Source: Hirsutella rhossiliensis
Taxonomy: Eukaryota; Ascomycota; Sordariomycetes; Hypocreales; Ophiocordycipitaceae
NCBI RefSeq assembly: GCF_020360975.1
Contig: NW_025408669.1
Location: 3,534,001-3,598,000, forward strand
Reading direction: 5' to 3'
Length of the DNA stretch: 64,000 nucleotides
The notes below the pieces were generated by a model. The model saw only the letters and a program-made list of their open reading frames with translations. It had not been told where the DNA came from and did not search any database. Of this stretch, positions 1 to 11,348 are shown one piece after another. Made by a program: the position numbers and the translations under genes. Position 1 is the first letter of the stretch. Each line of letters starts with the position of its first letter.

Positions 1-3000
1 GGAAGCGTGCGACCGATATTAACGTAGCCGCCGGGAGAGTCCTGTGAGTGATTCCGCTGTTAGCCTCGTTCATGCCGACCATGATGCTGGGAGAGGCTCG
101 CGACTGGGTCGCAGCAGAAGAAGCACCCGCCAATGCCGAGGCCGCCGGCGGGCGAAACGGTCCTCGACGGGCTGGATTTTGGCACCATCAGCCGCGCTCG
201 CGGATCCAAGGGAATTCCAATTGGCGTCCCGCTCCAAAACCCGACACCCACGACGAGAATCCTCGTGCTCAGCACTTGCTCGAGAATTTCCTGCTTCGAG
301 TCGAGGCCGTTGGAGCGAGCAATGAACTCTACCGGATCGGGAAGGTATGCTGCGTATGGGCGCTGCGTCGCCATGTACCGCTCCACGCATATCTTGTTGA
401 CTTCATCGTCAAAGACCATGGGCAGCCGAATGTGACGGCTTGATAGCTTCTTGGCCCCTGATCCGGAGCCTCGTTCGTCAACCAGGACGCGTTTGATGAT
501 GTCGACCAGGCCGCTCTGTGGGATGGGAAAACAATCGTATTCGACCAACAAGCCTGTCAATTCGTCAGCTTTCGTCGCTTACGCAGCTACGAGACGGCAG
601 GGTTTACTGCATCCTATGGGCGTTATGAGGCAAACATCGCGGATGCCAGCCCGGTCGATTGCCTCGCCCACAGCCTGCACCCTGCAACGGACTTCAAGCT
701 GCAACGATTGCAAGAACTCCACCGATATATATGAGTCTCCAGCCTGCCGCATTGTCACATCTCCGAGCCGGCAGATGATGGCTGTTGACCCAGTCTTCAA
801 CCCCAAGCCTGATGGAGGCGACAGGGGCAGCGGCTCGACGGGTTCAGAGTTTCCAAGTGCAAGGCTGGAGATAGCCTCGATAAATTCCTTCAGGCGTCTT
901 CCAAGCTCCGTGGCAGACTGTATCGTCATCGGCGTAAAGAGAAACTTGTCGCCCGGCTTCATCTGGCCCACCTTGAATAGCTCGGCCCGTGGGATCAAAT
1001 GGGAGGTGGTGAACCCGCCCAACGACGGGGCGTCCGCGGAGAAGATGACGCACGAGTCTCCAGTCCAGTTCAGAGCTCCAATGGGATAAGGATAGTCGAG
1101 GTAGTTGCTGGGGTGAGAGCCGCCTTCGCCACCCGTCTGTCTCGCCCAATATGGCTGTGATCCATGAAGGCGGACACCAATACGCGATGCCTGGTGCGAC
1201 ACGGTCCATTCGCTCGAGTAAATGGATTCTACGTCTTCTGGAGTCATGATATCAGGAGAATCGTGGGGGCCAGACAGACAGCAAACGATGTTTGAATCCC
1301 AGACTGGAATTCGAGGCGCCTGAAGCTCAAAGGCCTCGAACATGCCGGCCTTGTTCATCTCCAGGATGTCTCCGGCTACCAGCTGACGCCCCTGAAGTCC
1401 GCCAATTTCCACCACGGGATTCGTGGACTTGGCATTGAGGTACAGGGGTATGCCGGGGAAGCCGCCTCGGACGGCGAGATGGGTGCGGCAACCGCCGGAC
1501 AGAGCACCCACCGACAACAGGGCGCCAGCTGGCACATCAAGACGCGTGTACATGGGAACAGGAGATTCGTCGATTTGAGCATCGGCCACGGCGCCCGCCA
1601 TCGCCACGATGGCTTTCTGATGGAACTTGATTTTGGGTCCCGAGTAGGTAATCTCGAGCAGCTCGCAGCTGGGATCATTTCCTGCCACGCAGTTGGCGAG
1701 CTGCGCGTGCAGCGCAATCTATTGGACCCCCTTCTGGTATACCGAAGCCGACGCCACGCCGTCCTGGAAAGTCGTGGATTGTGGTGTAGCTGCCTGGGGA
1801 AACAATCTCCATGACGCAAGGTGTGTATTCGAAGCTCTTCAAGAAGTTGGTCGTTGTCCGTCCCTGAGAGAACGCAGAGGACTCGAGAATCTTGCGCAAC
1901 AAGTCGGCGTTGGTGACAATGCCCTGCAGCTTGGTAACAGCCAAGGTCTGGGTAAGGGCGGAGATGGCAACGGCCCTGGTGCGGCCGTGTGCCATCACCT
2001 TTGCCAAGAGCGGATCGTAGGCAAGAGACATGATCGTTCCCGTCCGTACCCAGGTGCCGACCCGGACCCCCGGGCCGCCACCAAATTCGAGTTGCTGCAG
2101 CTGGCCTGGACTCGGCATATGGTTTTTGAGGGGGTCTTCGGCGTACACGCGGGCTTCAATGGCGAAATCTGTCGGGATGATCTTCTTGAGAGGGTCGAGT
2201 TTCATTGGACTCTCGGCTTGTTGGAGCAACAGCTCGACCAAGTCAATACCGAACCGCATTTCGGTGATGCCATGTTCGACCTGGAGTCGAGAGTTCATCT
2301 CCAGGCAGAAGAAGCTGGCAGTTGTGTCATCGACAAGGTACTCAAGCGTCCCTGCCGACTGATATTTGATGGCGCGGCCCAGCAGCTCTGAAGCCTCAAA
2401 GAGCTCTTTTCCAATCCTGGCCTGCTCTCGACAAACGGACTCGGCGACTCTTCGATAATCTTTTGGTGTCGCCTCTGGATAGAACACTCGCGTTCGCCCA
2501 ATATGACGCAGTCTCCTCTTCCGTCTCCAAATATCTGGACTTCGATGTGTCTAGAGACAGGGTAATATCTCTCAAGGAAGACACGTGGATTCGAAAAAAA
2601 AGCCTCCCCTCGGCTCACTACACTGGCAAACGATGAACGCAGCTCGGACTCATTTTCGCAAATGTGGAAGCCCTGACCGCAAGTTAGGCTCACCTTGTGC
2701 ATGAACATATGGAGAGTACAGGCATCACTTCTCACCATTCCGCCACCTCCGGCAGTGGCCTTGAGCATGGCCTATATGCTGATCAACACAGCCAGTCCTC
2801 AAGTGCCCGTCGTCGAGAGATGAATATTGGATATCCTATCTTTTCCACAGCCATAGCAGCGTCTTCTTCGTCTTCTAGGATGCCTGATCCTGGACAGATC
2901 GGTACTCCTATGCTCGCAGCGAGATCTCGCGCGCGACCTTGGATGCCGAACGTCGAGATGTGCTCTGGCTCGGGGCCGACAAAGACAGCCCCAGCATCCC

Positions 3001-3280
3001 GGATGGCCACGGCAAACTCTTGATTCTCCGATAGGAATCCATATCCTGGGATCACGTACTGGACGCGGTTCTGCTTGATCAGGCCGACTATCTCCTCGAT
3101 GTCAGTGTAAGACGATACCGGAAGAGAGACGTCGGCCTCGGTGACGTGCGGGCTGGATACGTCCGTCGACGTGTATATCGAAACGATATGAAAATCCAAA
3201 CGCCTAGCCGCTTTCAATATGCGGTTAGCAATCTCCCCACGATTGGCGATGAGCAGCCTCCTCGGCGATTCCTTGCCCAT
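1..3280 (-). pseudogene. lamA: lamA-like biotin carboxylase-KipA-KipI fusion, broken and cut by the window edge
   Basis: From the ATG at 3280 the product reads as a biotin carboxylase (LLIANRGEIANRI near the start, GERECSIQRRHQK, LQVEHGITEM), then a KipA/AHS2 carboxyltransferase half from about 1830, then a KipI/AHS1 half (RYMATQRPYAAYLPD near 400) ending at the edge with SPGGYVNIGRTLP. A biotin-carrier domain would lie outside. This is the urea carboxylase layout without the allophanate hydrolase domain; KipI and KipA are relatives of the bacterial 5-oxoprolinase subunits PxpB and PxpC. Good introns are 2673..2735, 554..607 and probably 42..104 (GCTAAC branch point). Three lesions interrupt it: a lost donor site at 2827, a 1-nt deletion near 2401-2412, and a 1-nt insertion near 1713-1720. 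Between the lesions the protein stays family-like, so decay is recent or the lesions are sequence errors. It is divergent from the amidase. The lamA name rests on cluster context. Confidence 0.82.
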
Positions 3281-4587
3281 GGTGCTCGTTGATATGGGCC
3301 TCCGACGACACGCTTCCGCTCAAAGGCGGCTGAACTCCCTGACAGTTACCCCAACTTGCCCCTCACTCTTCAAGGCGCAGCTCACCGCTTTATACGTGTC
3401 AGCTTCCTGTAGCTCGAGCAATCCACGGGCTATACCTCGCTCCATATCCGAGTATAACCACATCCTAACTAGGCATCGCGGCTGCGCAACAGTGCAGATG
3501 GCTATTTGACGCTGCGGATAGTACCTACAGGTCGCCGACGTAGTAGGTTCGGTAAAGGGGGACAAGGCTCATGAATACCGGCGACGAGACATTTCAGATC
3601 TCCCATCCTCGAGGAGCATGTGCGCACCCGGCGAAGATGGCGGGAGCCGAGGGAGAAACGCGACCATTTCAATTCAACATAAACATCTGGGCAGGAACCA
3701 AGGAATTACGGTATGCCGACCCATGATGCTGCGGACTTCGGTAAGCCCATGGAGGCGGAAACAGACGGAATATTCCGAGTGGTGCGGTGGGCTGTCTCGG
3801 GGCTCTCGACGTCCATTTCAAACCTCGTCATGATAAGTCGCAGCCAACACGACTCACCTTCGTCTCCTGAATGCAGCAGGCACCCCCCTTTGATGTTCAT
3901 CACAACTCACCTTGCCAGCTCGGCAGCAGCAGCAATATCCAGGGTGACGCGCGCCCGGCAAGGATCCAATGCCATGCAGCGACATCTTCGAGGGCTGGAG
4001 CGCCCTCGGGAGCCCGCTCCAGAGATGACCAATACATTTATTATTCGGATCTACGGACGACGCTCCTGTTTACCCCGGATGTCCCCGCGTCCCCACATGA
4101 TGCCTCTTTAGGCAGCCATTGTTTTGCCCGAAACCGAGGATTTACGGACGGCGCCCTGGCGAGTTTGAGTTTGCGCGACCTAACGAATCTAGGCAGTTAT
4201 AGCACATAAAACAGCCCGGAGCGGCAGACAATAAGCAGGGAGCTTCGTCAGTTGCTACCTGACGTTCCAGTCGACAAAGTTATATAAACTTTGGCATTCG
4301 GCGCAACAAGAGCCAAGGCCGGCATCTAACATTCCCAAACTCTGCCCCCGGTTTACCAAATTTCTTTGATAGAGCGTTCGCTTAGCCGGTCTAAGGTACG
4401 GTACGTTTGTGCGCGAAGCCGCAAAAGTTGGCGAGCTTGACCATCATCTTCCCCGAAAGGACATAAGAAACCCGCGCTTCCTTTCCGACAGAGCTTCAGA
4501 ATGGCAACTTTGCTTGAAAACCAGCCCATTTTCCCCTCCCAGTTTACGGGCGGTCCAGGCGAAGCCGCCGCTTCGACGGAAGCAAGC
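3281..4587. other. intergenic region between divergent lamA-like and amidase genes
   Basis: No convincing gene is seen. It should hold the promoters of both divergent genes. A TATA-like stretch (ttatataaact) lies near 4280, about 300 nt before the chosen amidase start. Short open frames here lack family features. An alternative in-frame amidase ATG at 4501 also falls in this interval. Confidence 0.5.
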
Positions 4588-6481
4588 ATGAGCCCTGTAT
4601 CGTGGCAGGCTGTCGCCGAGGTTAGTCCATACGGTCTTGTTGAAAGTCTGAAGAACCAACTTGCTCACCTGCTGGCCTACAGCGCGTTCAAAATGATCGA
4701 GCCTCGGCCATTCCGGCAAAATGGGTGATTCCACCGGCGAAGCTAGACGCGGCGCAACGGTCAACCACGCGAGTGATCGATCTACTACCGAGCCTATTGT
4801 CTCACCATGAGCTGCAAATCACGGCGCTTGGTGCGTCCGCCCTGGCGGCCAAGATCAGAGGCGGGGGGTATTCGTGCCTGCAGGTCGCCGAGGCATTCTT
4901 GCATCAAGCTGCTGTTGCCCACCAGTTGACCAACTGCTTGACCGAGATCTTCTTCGCCGAGGCTCTGGAGCAAGCTCGTCAGCTCGACCATGTTCTCCAG
5001 ACTACCGGTAAACCGGTCGGCCCTCTGCACGGGGTGCCCGTGTCCGTAAAGGATCATTTCAATGTCAAGGGCCAGCGTACGACGGCGAGCTACATCTGCT
5101 TTGCCGCCCTGCCCGTCAAGGATAACGACGCTCACATTGTGGAGATACTGCGCAACGCCGGTGCCGTGCTGTATGCGAAGACCAACAACCCGCAATGCAT
5201 GATGGCGCTGGAGACGGTGAGCAACATCTATGGACGGACGCTCAATCCTTGGAACACAAAGCTGGGTGCTGGCGGCTCCAGCGGCGGGGAGGGCGCACTC
5301 CTTGCCCAGCACGGCTCGCCCCTCGGCGTCGGTTCGGACATCGGAGGGTCGGTCAGGGTGCCGGCAGCCTTCAATGGTCTGTACGCCTTCAGGCCATCGG
5401 CAAACCGCGTCCCCATGTTTGGGCTTGAATGCACCATGGTGGGGTTCGAGTCAATCATGGCTGTTGCGGGACCGATGGGACACAACGTCGAGGATCTCGA
5501 GCTGTTCTTCCAGATTGTCTCTGACGCCAAGCCGTGGCTGACGGAACCGCTCATGGCCATGCCCTGGAGGTCACAGATTGATTCTATGCAGAGCGAAAAG
5601 CTGAGAATCGGCATCATGGTCTGGGACGAGGTTGTCATGCCGCACCCCTACATCACAAGGGTCATCAAGGACGTCGCGGCCAAGCTAAAGGAGGCCGGCC
5701 ATGATGGTAAGCTGCTACGCGATCGCAACGCCAGAGGCCAAAGCTAACCCTTGGGCCACTTCCAGTCTTTGATTTTGAACCATACGACCACAGAAGAGCG
5801 TGGGAGGAGATTACACTGCCCTCGTATTTCACAGACGACGCCCTGAACATGAAGAAGGCTCTTGCAGCGGGCAACGAACCCATGCTCCCGTCTGCCAAAC
5901 GTCTGATAGAGGATCCCATTGTGAGGGAACTGTCGATTGAGGAAACCTGGAAGGTAAAAGCCATCGCCCACTCCATCCCCTTTTCCTCGCGGTTGCGCCT
6001 TGTCAATGCTAATCGTCGTCGTGTTTAGCTCAACATTGCTCGCGACATCTACCGTTTCGATTACCTGCAAAAATGGGCCAAGACTGCCAGCCAATCAGCC
6101 TCTGGCAAGCCCATGGATGTGCTCATTTGCCCTGTTTCGAGCGTGAATAGCACGCCGCACGACGTCAAGCCTTGGTGGGGATACGGCTCTCAATGGAACC
6201 TGCTCGACTATCCTGCGGGCGTGCTTCCTGCCGGAAAGGTTCTGGAGAGCGATGCGTATCCCGACGGCTACCAGTCGGCCAATGAGCTAGACAAGGAGAA
6301 CATGGAGCTCTGTAAGTCTATTTCGGGTCTCCGCACACCGGTTTCGTGCTGCTGACGCAAAGCAGATGATAACAGCATGTATCTGGGGATGCCGGTGGCT
6401 ATTCAGGTGGTTGGGCCAAGGCACGAGGACGAAAAGGTCATGGGGGCAATGAGTATCATTGACAAGGTGATTCATGCCTAA
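4588..6481 (+). CDS. amidase (acetamidase/amdS-type, amidase signature family), five exons
   Basis: Hydrolyses a carbon-nitrogen amide bond; the substrate is unknown. Exons are 4588..4620, 4683..5706, 5766..5953, 6029..6311 and 6366..6481, giving 547 aa. The Ser-cisSer-Lys triad is present: Lys about 134 (VSVKDHFNVKG), cis-Ser about 210 (GAGGSSGGEG) and nucleophile Ser about 234 (SDIGGSVRVPAAF). The start SWQAVAE joined to RVQNDRASAIPAKW matches the usual fungal amidase N-terminus; ATG 4501 would add 29 residues in the same frame. No stop or frameshift is seen. It sits between broken lamA-like and lamB-like genes, so it may once have acted on lactam-derived amides (inference). It is convergent with lamB, with 224 nt between stop codons. 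Confidence 0.95.
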
Positions 6482-6705
6482 AGACTCGAGCTGGCTCGAT
6501 GACATGGCAATGGGGCTGGCAGACTGCTTCTTCACCTCGATCATGGTTTCATTCTTGTGGCATTCCGACTTGTGATATCAAGACCTCCTCCCCGTGCATC
6601 CACCGCGCTTTTCTGGGCTTGCAGAACGTGTTTCCATCCCGCGGACCGTACTTTTCGATTCGTTCCTCGAGGTTCGCAATGCTCTCATCGAGACTCCAGG
6701 TCGGC

Positions 6706-7735
6706 CTACGCGAAGTGCTCTTCGTTAAAGTCATCCACCACGTCCCTGGTCACGCCGGCCACCTGAGCCGCGCCGGGCGTGTCGCTGTGAACGCACAGGC
6801 TCAGCGGCGCCGAGCTCAGCTTCAAGTCGACCACGTGCTTCTTGTGCTTCCCCTCCTTCGTATCCCTGCCCTCGATGGTGCCGCTGCGCAAGGCATGAGC
6901 CAGGCGCACCCGCACTGCCTCGGGGTCGACGGCGTCGTGCGTTCGCGGGATGATGCAGTCGCCGTTCTCGTCGTACTCGAGGTCGGCGATGACTTCCTGG
7001 ACAAAGGGGATGCCCAGGTCGGCGGCGGTCGTCTCCATGAGCGTGTTGGACGCGCCGATCAGGGGCACGGGCGCGCCGTCGTGGGTTGTGAAGTGCCGGA
7101 CGGCGTGGCACACGGCTTCGCAGATGGCCTTGTCCTTGGCCATGACGCCGTAGAGGGCTCCGTGGGGCTGCCCGGGTTGTGGCATATTAGCTTCTCGGCT
7201 CTTCGAAAGGAGGAGGAAGTCAACTTCATCATGCTCACCGTCCACGGCCCATGGTCTGGGCAAGACTTACACTGACGTGAGACAGATCAAGGCCCTCAAT
7301 ATCAAGAAACGCCTTGAGCGCCCCAATCTGGTAGATGACCATCTTCTCGCACTCGAGGGGGTCCATCTTCATCTCGCGCCGGCCGAAGCCCTGCTAGTCG
7401 GGGAACGAGGGGTGAGCCCCGATACGGACCTCGTGGCGCTGGGCTGCCTTGACCGTCCTGTACATGACCACGGGGTCGCCGGCGTGGAAGCCGCAAGCGA
7501 TGGAGCAGGAAGTGATGTGCGGCATGATGGCTTCGTCGACACCCTTTTGTTTGGGCACGGGGGGGCAGGCCACATCGTCTCTCGACGTTAGCCGTTTGGT
7601 CGTTGGAGGGCCTAGACGCTGGGCAGAGATCGGGAGGAGGGGGCGAAATACCATCGTCCAGTTGCCGAAGGCTTCACCCATGTCACAATGGACCTCGACG
7701 GGCTTGGAAGCCCAGCGCAGGGGAGCCGCGGCCAT
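6706..7735 (-). pseudogene. lamB: LamB/YcsF (PxpA-like) lactam utilisation protein with internal stop
   Basis: LamB/YcsF proteins are the PxpA subunit of bacterial 5-oxoprolinase and are needed for lactam use in Aspergillus nidulans. Exons read on the minus strand are 7735..7652, 7543..7271 and 7167..6706, 273 codons including the stop. Family motifs are HCDMGEAFGNWTM, SCSIACGFHAGDPVVM, GAHPSFPD, GFGRREM and SPHGALYGVMAKD, close to full family length. Introns 7544..7651 and 7168..7270 have GT/AG ends; the second has a GTAAGT donor. An in-frame TAG at 7394..7396 falls between FPD and QGFGRREM, where family members have a sense codon, truncating the product at about 64 residues. The family KPHGALY lysine reads as Ser at the second splice junction. 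It is very likely a recent pseudogene or a sequence error. Confidence 0.85.
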
Positions 7736-9317
7736 GATGCTTTCAAGGTTGTGAGAGCGGCGATGGTCCCGCGTAGAGGTTGCCGGTTGCCATGATGGCT
7801 TCAAATGAGGAGCGAAGTTCGAAGCTCTTGTATCGGCTTGGCAGACTTGCAGAGGAGAGCTCCAGAGAAGAGGGGCTAGGATATGTATAAAGAGCGGCCG
7901 AAGGTATAGTTGCCTCGTCCATCTCTATACAGGTACCGACACGGCCTGGCCATGAACGTGTGGCTGCCACTCTATGCCGTGCAACATGGTCCCCCCTTTC
8001 TCTTCCTGACCTACATATATTCTTTCCAGCTCCTTCCCGTCTGATCACCTCCTTTCTTCTCCTCATCCTCGAATCTTCTGCATGTGAATGGGAGAAGCGG
8101 GACCTTTTCTGAGCCCCGTATGGAGCCGAGTCGCCAGGCTCTTTTACTATTTTCCATTCTTTCCCGGCAGCGTCCTCCCACCAGATATTTTATACTGGAC
8201 CCCGTTCTTAGCTACCCGGATTTCCGTTGTATGAGCGGCTTGCTGGCTTCCTAGCCCATGTCTGTCCGGCGAGATCGAGGATCGGGGCCTGCTCTCTGCT
8301 TGGACGGGAACCGGCGCTCTCATCATATGCTGTGTCCCGCTCCTCTGCGCCATTCACAGCATCGAGTGAATATAAGGCGCATACCTACTGCACTGTCTCT
8401 TCGGAAAGCTACTCCCATGTCGCCCGAAAGCCCGGGGTTTGAATGGCTCCTTGCCGTTCATCGTCTAGTCACAGGAACCCCCTGAGCCGGCTCTCGAACA
8501 CTCTTTACTTCGTAGCCTTTGTGAGTCGATACCGTGCCACGTTCATGCGCTCTTTCATTGCTGGTCCTACTCGTTGTACCTTTTCTACGACGCGCACTGT
8601 CCGGTTCTTCTGCAGTCTCGACTCTATTAAGTGAACTTTTCCAGCGCCAGACGATGCAGCACGAGCCAGATTTCAATTCGTATCACGCATATATATCGAT
8701 GCTATGCATTGGCTGTCGATTGAATCCCAAGACACAGACGACGGGCAGAGCTTAACATGCAACTCCTACACATGAAAGTCTTGCAAGCCTCTTATACAAC
8801 TTCCAGGGTGTAGTTGGGCTTCTCATGGCCCCTAGATCAGCAGCTTCAGCTTCGAGTTGGGACTCGCCGCTCCATCCCTACTCTTCGTTGAAAAGCGCCA
8901 TTTGTTTCTTCGCCGCCTCCGGGCTAGAAGACTAAGCAATCGCTTTGTTCGCGAATAGCATCAGGACAAGAAGAATACCGTGTCCGCGGTTATGGATTTT
9001 GCCACTTTGTTGCTGCACTGAACAGTAGGGGAGCAGCGAACATGGACGGCATGTGCAAGGCAACTACAATTGAGCTGCCTGTGAAAAGAATTACACCACG
9101 CAGGTGTCGGTGTTATCTCATGTCCTATAAAGGGACACAGCTCCTTCAGTTGCATTTGCGTTTCGCCCGCCCAACGTGCTCTCTCAATAGACCCTTTCAC
9201 GCATCACCCACAATTCTCTCTCGTCCTACCGACGGAGCCACCAAAAGCAAACACGGCGAAGCCAGACTTCCTTGTAAGCCAGCAAGCGTCCAGTCGGCCA
9301 TAACCAACCTCGCAACC
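7736..9317. other. intergenic, no recognisable gene
   Basis: About 1.6 kb upstream of lamB. Open frames on both strands are short and have no family features. A TATA-like tataaag lies at 9126..9132, ahead of the doubtful ORF at 9318. Confidence 0.4.
9126..9132 (+). promoter_or_regulatory. TATA-like element upstream of the 9318 ORF
   Basis: TATAAAG lies about 190 nt upstream of the ATG at 9318, in a plausible place for a transcript with a leader of about 160 nt. It is supported by position only. Confidence 0.35.
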
Positions 9318-9881
9318 ATGTGCATCGTGGAGGATATCCTGCCCATGTGCCTGTGCGCCAAAGGAGAGGCATGCGCGAGGAGATTCGACAACCGGCGGAT
9401 CGGCGGCGACCTTCTTCATCCCCTGGGGCCGCAGTCGAACCCAGGGCATAAGCCGCGAAGAGAGGTGTGCGACGATCGCCTGCGGGAGCACGGCGCGAAT
9501 GCCATAGCGTCTCAAAAGTGCGAAAACACCATCAACGCCTATGGACAAAACACCGTTTTTTATCAACGATCGGACAAGTTGTGTCAGGACTGCGAAGAGA
9601 ATTGCGTTGGAAGGCGAGGGTCGATGGCGCTCGAGCCGCGGCCGAGGATGGCGGCAACTCGCTGGTTCGCCGACAAGTTAACAGAAACAGTAAGCCCGTC
9701 GAATCTTTCAAGCGACACGGGAATCGATGGATGCGGAGGCACAAGAGCAGTGAAGGAGCACACTCCGCGCACTCCTTGGCCCGATCCTCCGTTGCTTTAC
9801 ATGAGCATCATAAACCTAGCAACCAAGGGGGGGTGTGACTCGGTTTGGGACATAGAGAGGGATGGCCAGGAAGAAAAATAG
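9318..9881 (+). CDS. hypothetical Cys-rich protein
   Basis: I do not recognise this protein. The ATG at 9318 has a good context (gcaaccATG) and a TATAAAG upstream. The frame runs 187 aa; the same frame is open back to 9042, but this ATG fits the promoter best. The N-terminus is Cys-rich (MCIVEDILPMCLCAKGEAC) and a second Cys group, CQDCEENC, lies near residue 95. This resembles the loose C...CxxC layout of small fungal hypothetical proteins that begin MC. The part after about residue 100 is low-complexity and less convincing; a GTAAGC at about 9692 could be a donor, so the real C-terminus may differ. It could also be a chance ORF. Confidence 0.4.
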   Translation: MCIVEDILPMCLCAKGEACARRFDNRRIGGDLLHPLGPQSNPGHKPRREVCDDRLREHGANAIASQKCENTINAYGQNTVFYQRSDKLCQDCEENCVGRRGSMALEPRPRMAATRWFADKLTETVSPSNLSSDTGIDGCGGTRAVKEHTPRTPWPDPPLLYMSIINLATKGGCDSVWDIERDGQEEK

Positions 9882-10142
9882 GACGATCAGAGGTGAAGAA
9901 TTTGGATGGGAGTTGAAGAGCCGTTTTGCAGCACACGAGGCCGGAAGCGTCACTCCATCGTAGACGCGTGAGAATATAAAACAAGGCGTAATACAAGAAC
10001 AGAACCAGGACCATACTTTCCAAGATGAATATATCAACGCCAACCAAGTCCGAGAAACCAGAAACGCCCTTGCACCTTCGTCGGGTATCATGCTCTCGCG
10101 TTCTTTTGAAAAATCCCCCTCCCCAACGAGGTCGAGACCCCT

Positions 10143-11348
10143 TTACCTTTGTAGAAGCCGCGGCGCCGTCGTCTCCGTCTCTTGTGACTCGGTTCGCCGG
10201 CTGATGCCGCCAGCTTGGTCATCTCTGCTTGTCCCTTGGCTGGATTCCAACAAGGCCTGCCGATCCGCCTGACGCATCTGCTGTTGTGCGGAACAGCCGT
10301 CGAGGCATTCCGCACCCTCCTCCGGAACGGCGACGAGGACGTGATCGCTGGTGTAGCTCGGGCCCCGGGGCCTCGTTTTGATCGAGGGCGTACTTGACTT
10401 CGCCTCGGCCGAGCTGGCCGCATCGAGACTGAGCCTCCGGCCGTTGCGGCGGGCCACGTAGTCGTCAAACTGCGTGTCACGCTGGTGGCTGTAGATGCCG
10501 CCGTGGGAAGCCGTCTGCTCCGCGCCCTCGGGGTCTGCCGGCTCCGGGGCGGCAGCGTGGATGCTGTGGCGGATCGAGGCAAGCGACGGCCGCTTGTCAG
10601 AGGAGCTCAGGATGCTGTGGCGGCTCGAGTAGGAAAAGTCGTCTTCGTCGTTGAAGCCGTAGCCTTTGAAGTTTACGGGGCGGACGTAGTCGTCGTAGGC
10701 CGAGAGGCGGCGATAGATGACGATGGCATATACGGCCAGCACGACGGCCGTGACTCTGCAGGCGGACGGGTGTAAGAAAGACACGATTATGACGACTGCG
10801 TTGTCCCAACGAGGACGGGGTGCAACGGGAGCAACTTACATCAAGGCGGCGTCAAGGCCGAGCCCGACGATGGAGTAGTGCGCTTCGGCACGCACGACGT
10901 AGACGGTGATGTCGAGGGCGAGGATGGCCAGCGCGCAGGCCAGCTTAACGACGTGGGTGAAGAGCATGGTCCAGGGCGTCAGCGACTCGGCCATGAGCTT
11001 GGCCATCTCGAACAAGGTGCAGCAGGCGGCGACAAAGGACAGGGCGATGTTGGCGGCTTCCCAGCTGCGTCGCCGTTGGGTCAGTCACTCGGCTCGCAGC
11101 CATGAGAAGGAAGAGAGGGGGAGAGAGAGAGACGGGCTCGGGGCAGGCAGGACATACGCAAACTCGACCGTCGGCGTCCCCCCCGTGGCCTCCCTCTCTG
11201 GGTGGTTCTTGACCGAGTCGCCCAGCCGCCAGGCAAAGAGCCCCGTCATGGCCATGGCCAGCACCAGCTGCAGGGCCCAGAGGGGGAGGAGGAGGGCGAG
11301 GCGCCACTTGGCGCGGTCGAACTGTGCCCGCGCTCGGTGGTTTGCCAT
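10143..11348 (-). CDS. four-TM integral membrane protein (MARVEL-like), unknown function
   Basis: Minus-strand exons are 11348..11158, 11064..10840 and 10755..10143, giving 342 aa. Four hydrophobic helices are evident: WRLALLLPLWALQLVLAMAM, ANIALSFVAACCTLFEMAKL, a third around LFTHVVKLACALAILALD, and a fourth around ALIVTAVVLAVYAIVIY, which is created by the second splice. A polar, Ser/Arg-rich cytosolic tail of about 200 residues follows, starting YDDYVRPVNFKGYGF. Introns are 11065..11157 (GTATGT donor, GACTGACC branch region, CAG) and 10756..10839 (GTAAGT donor, CAG). The topology resembles fungal MARVEL-type proteins, but I can assign no function. A GA-rich microsatellite lies inside the first intron. 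Confidence 0.88.

Noticed and set aside
42..104. Apparent frameshift near the left edge of lamA
   Set aside because: A 63-nt intron with a GCTAAC branch and CAG acceptor joins the two frames without any lesion.
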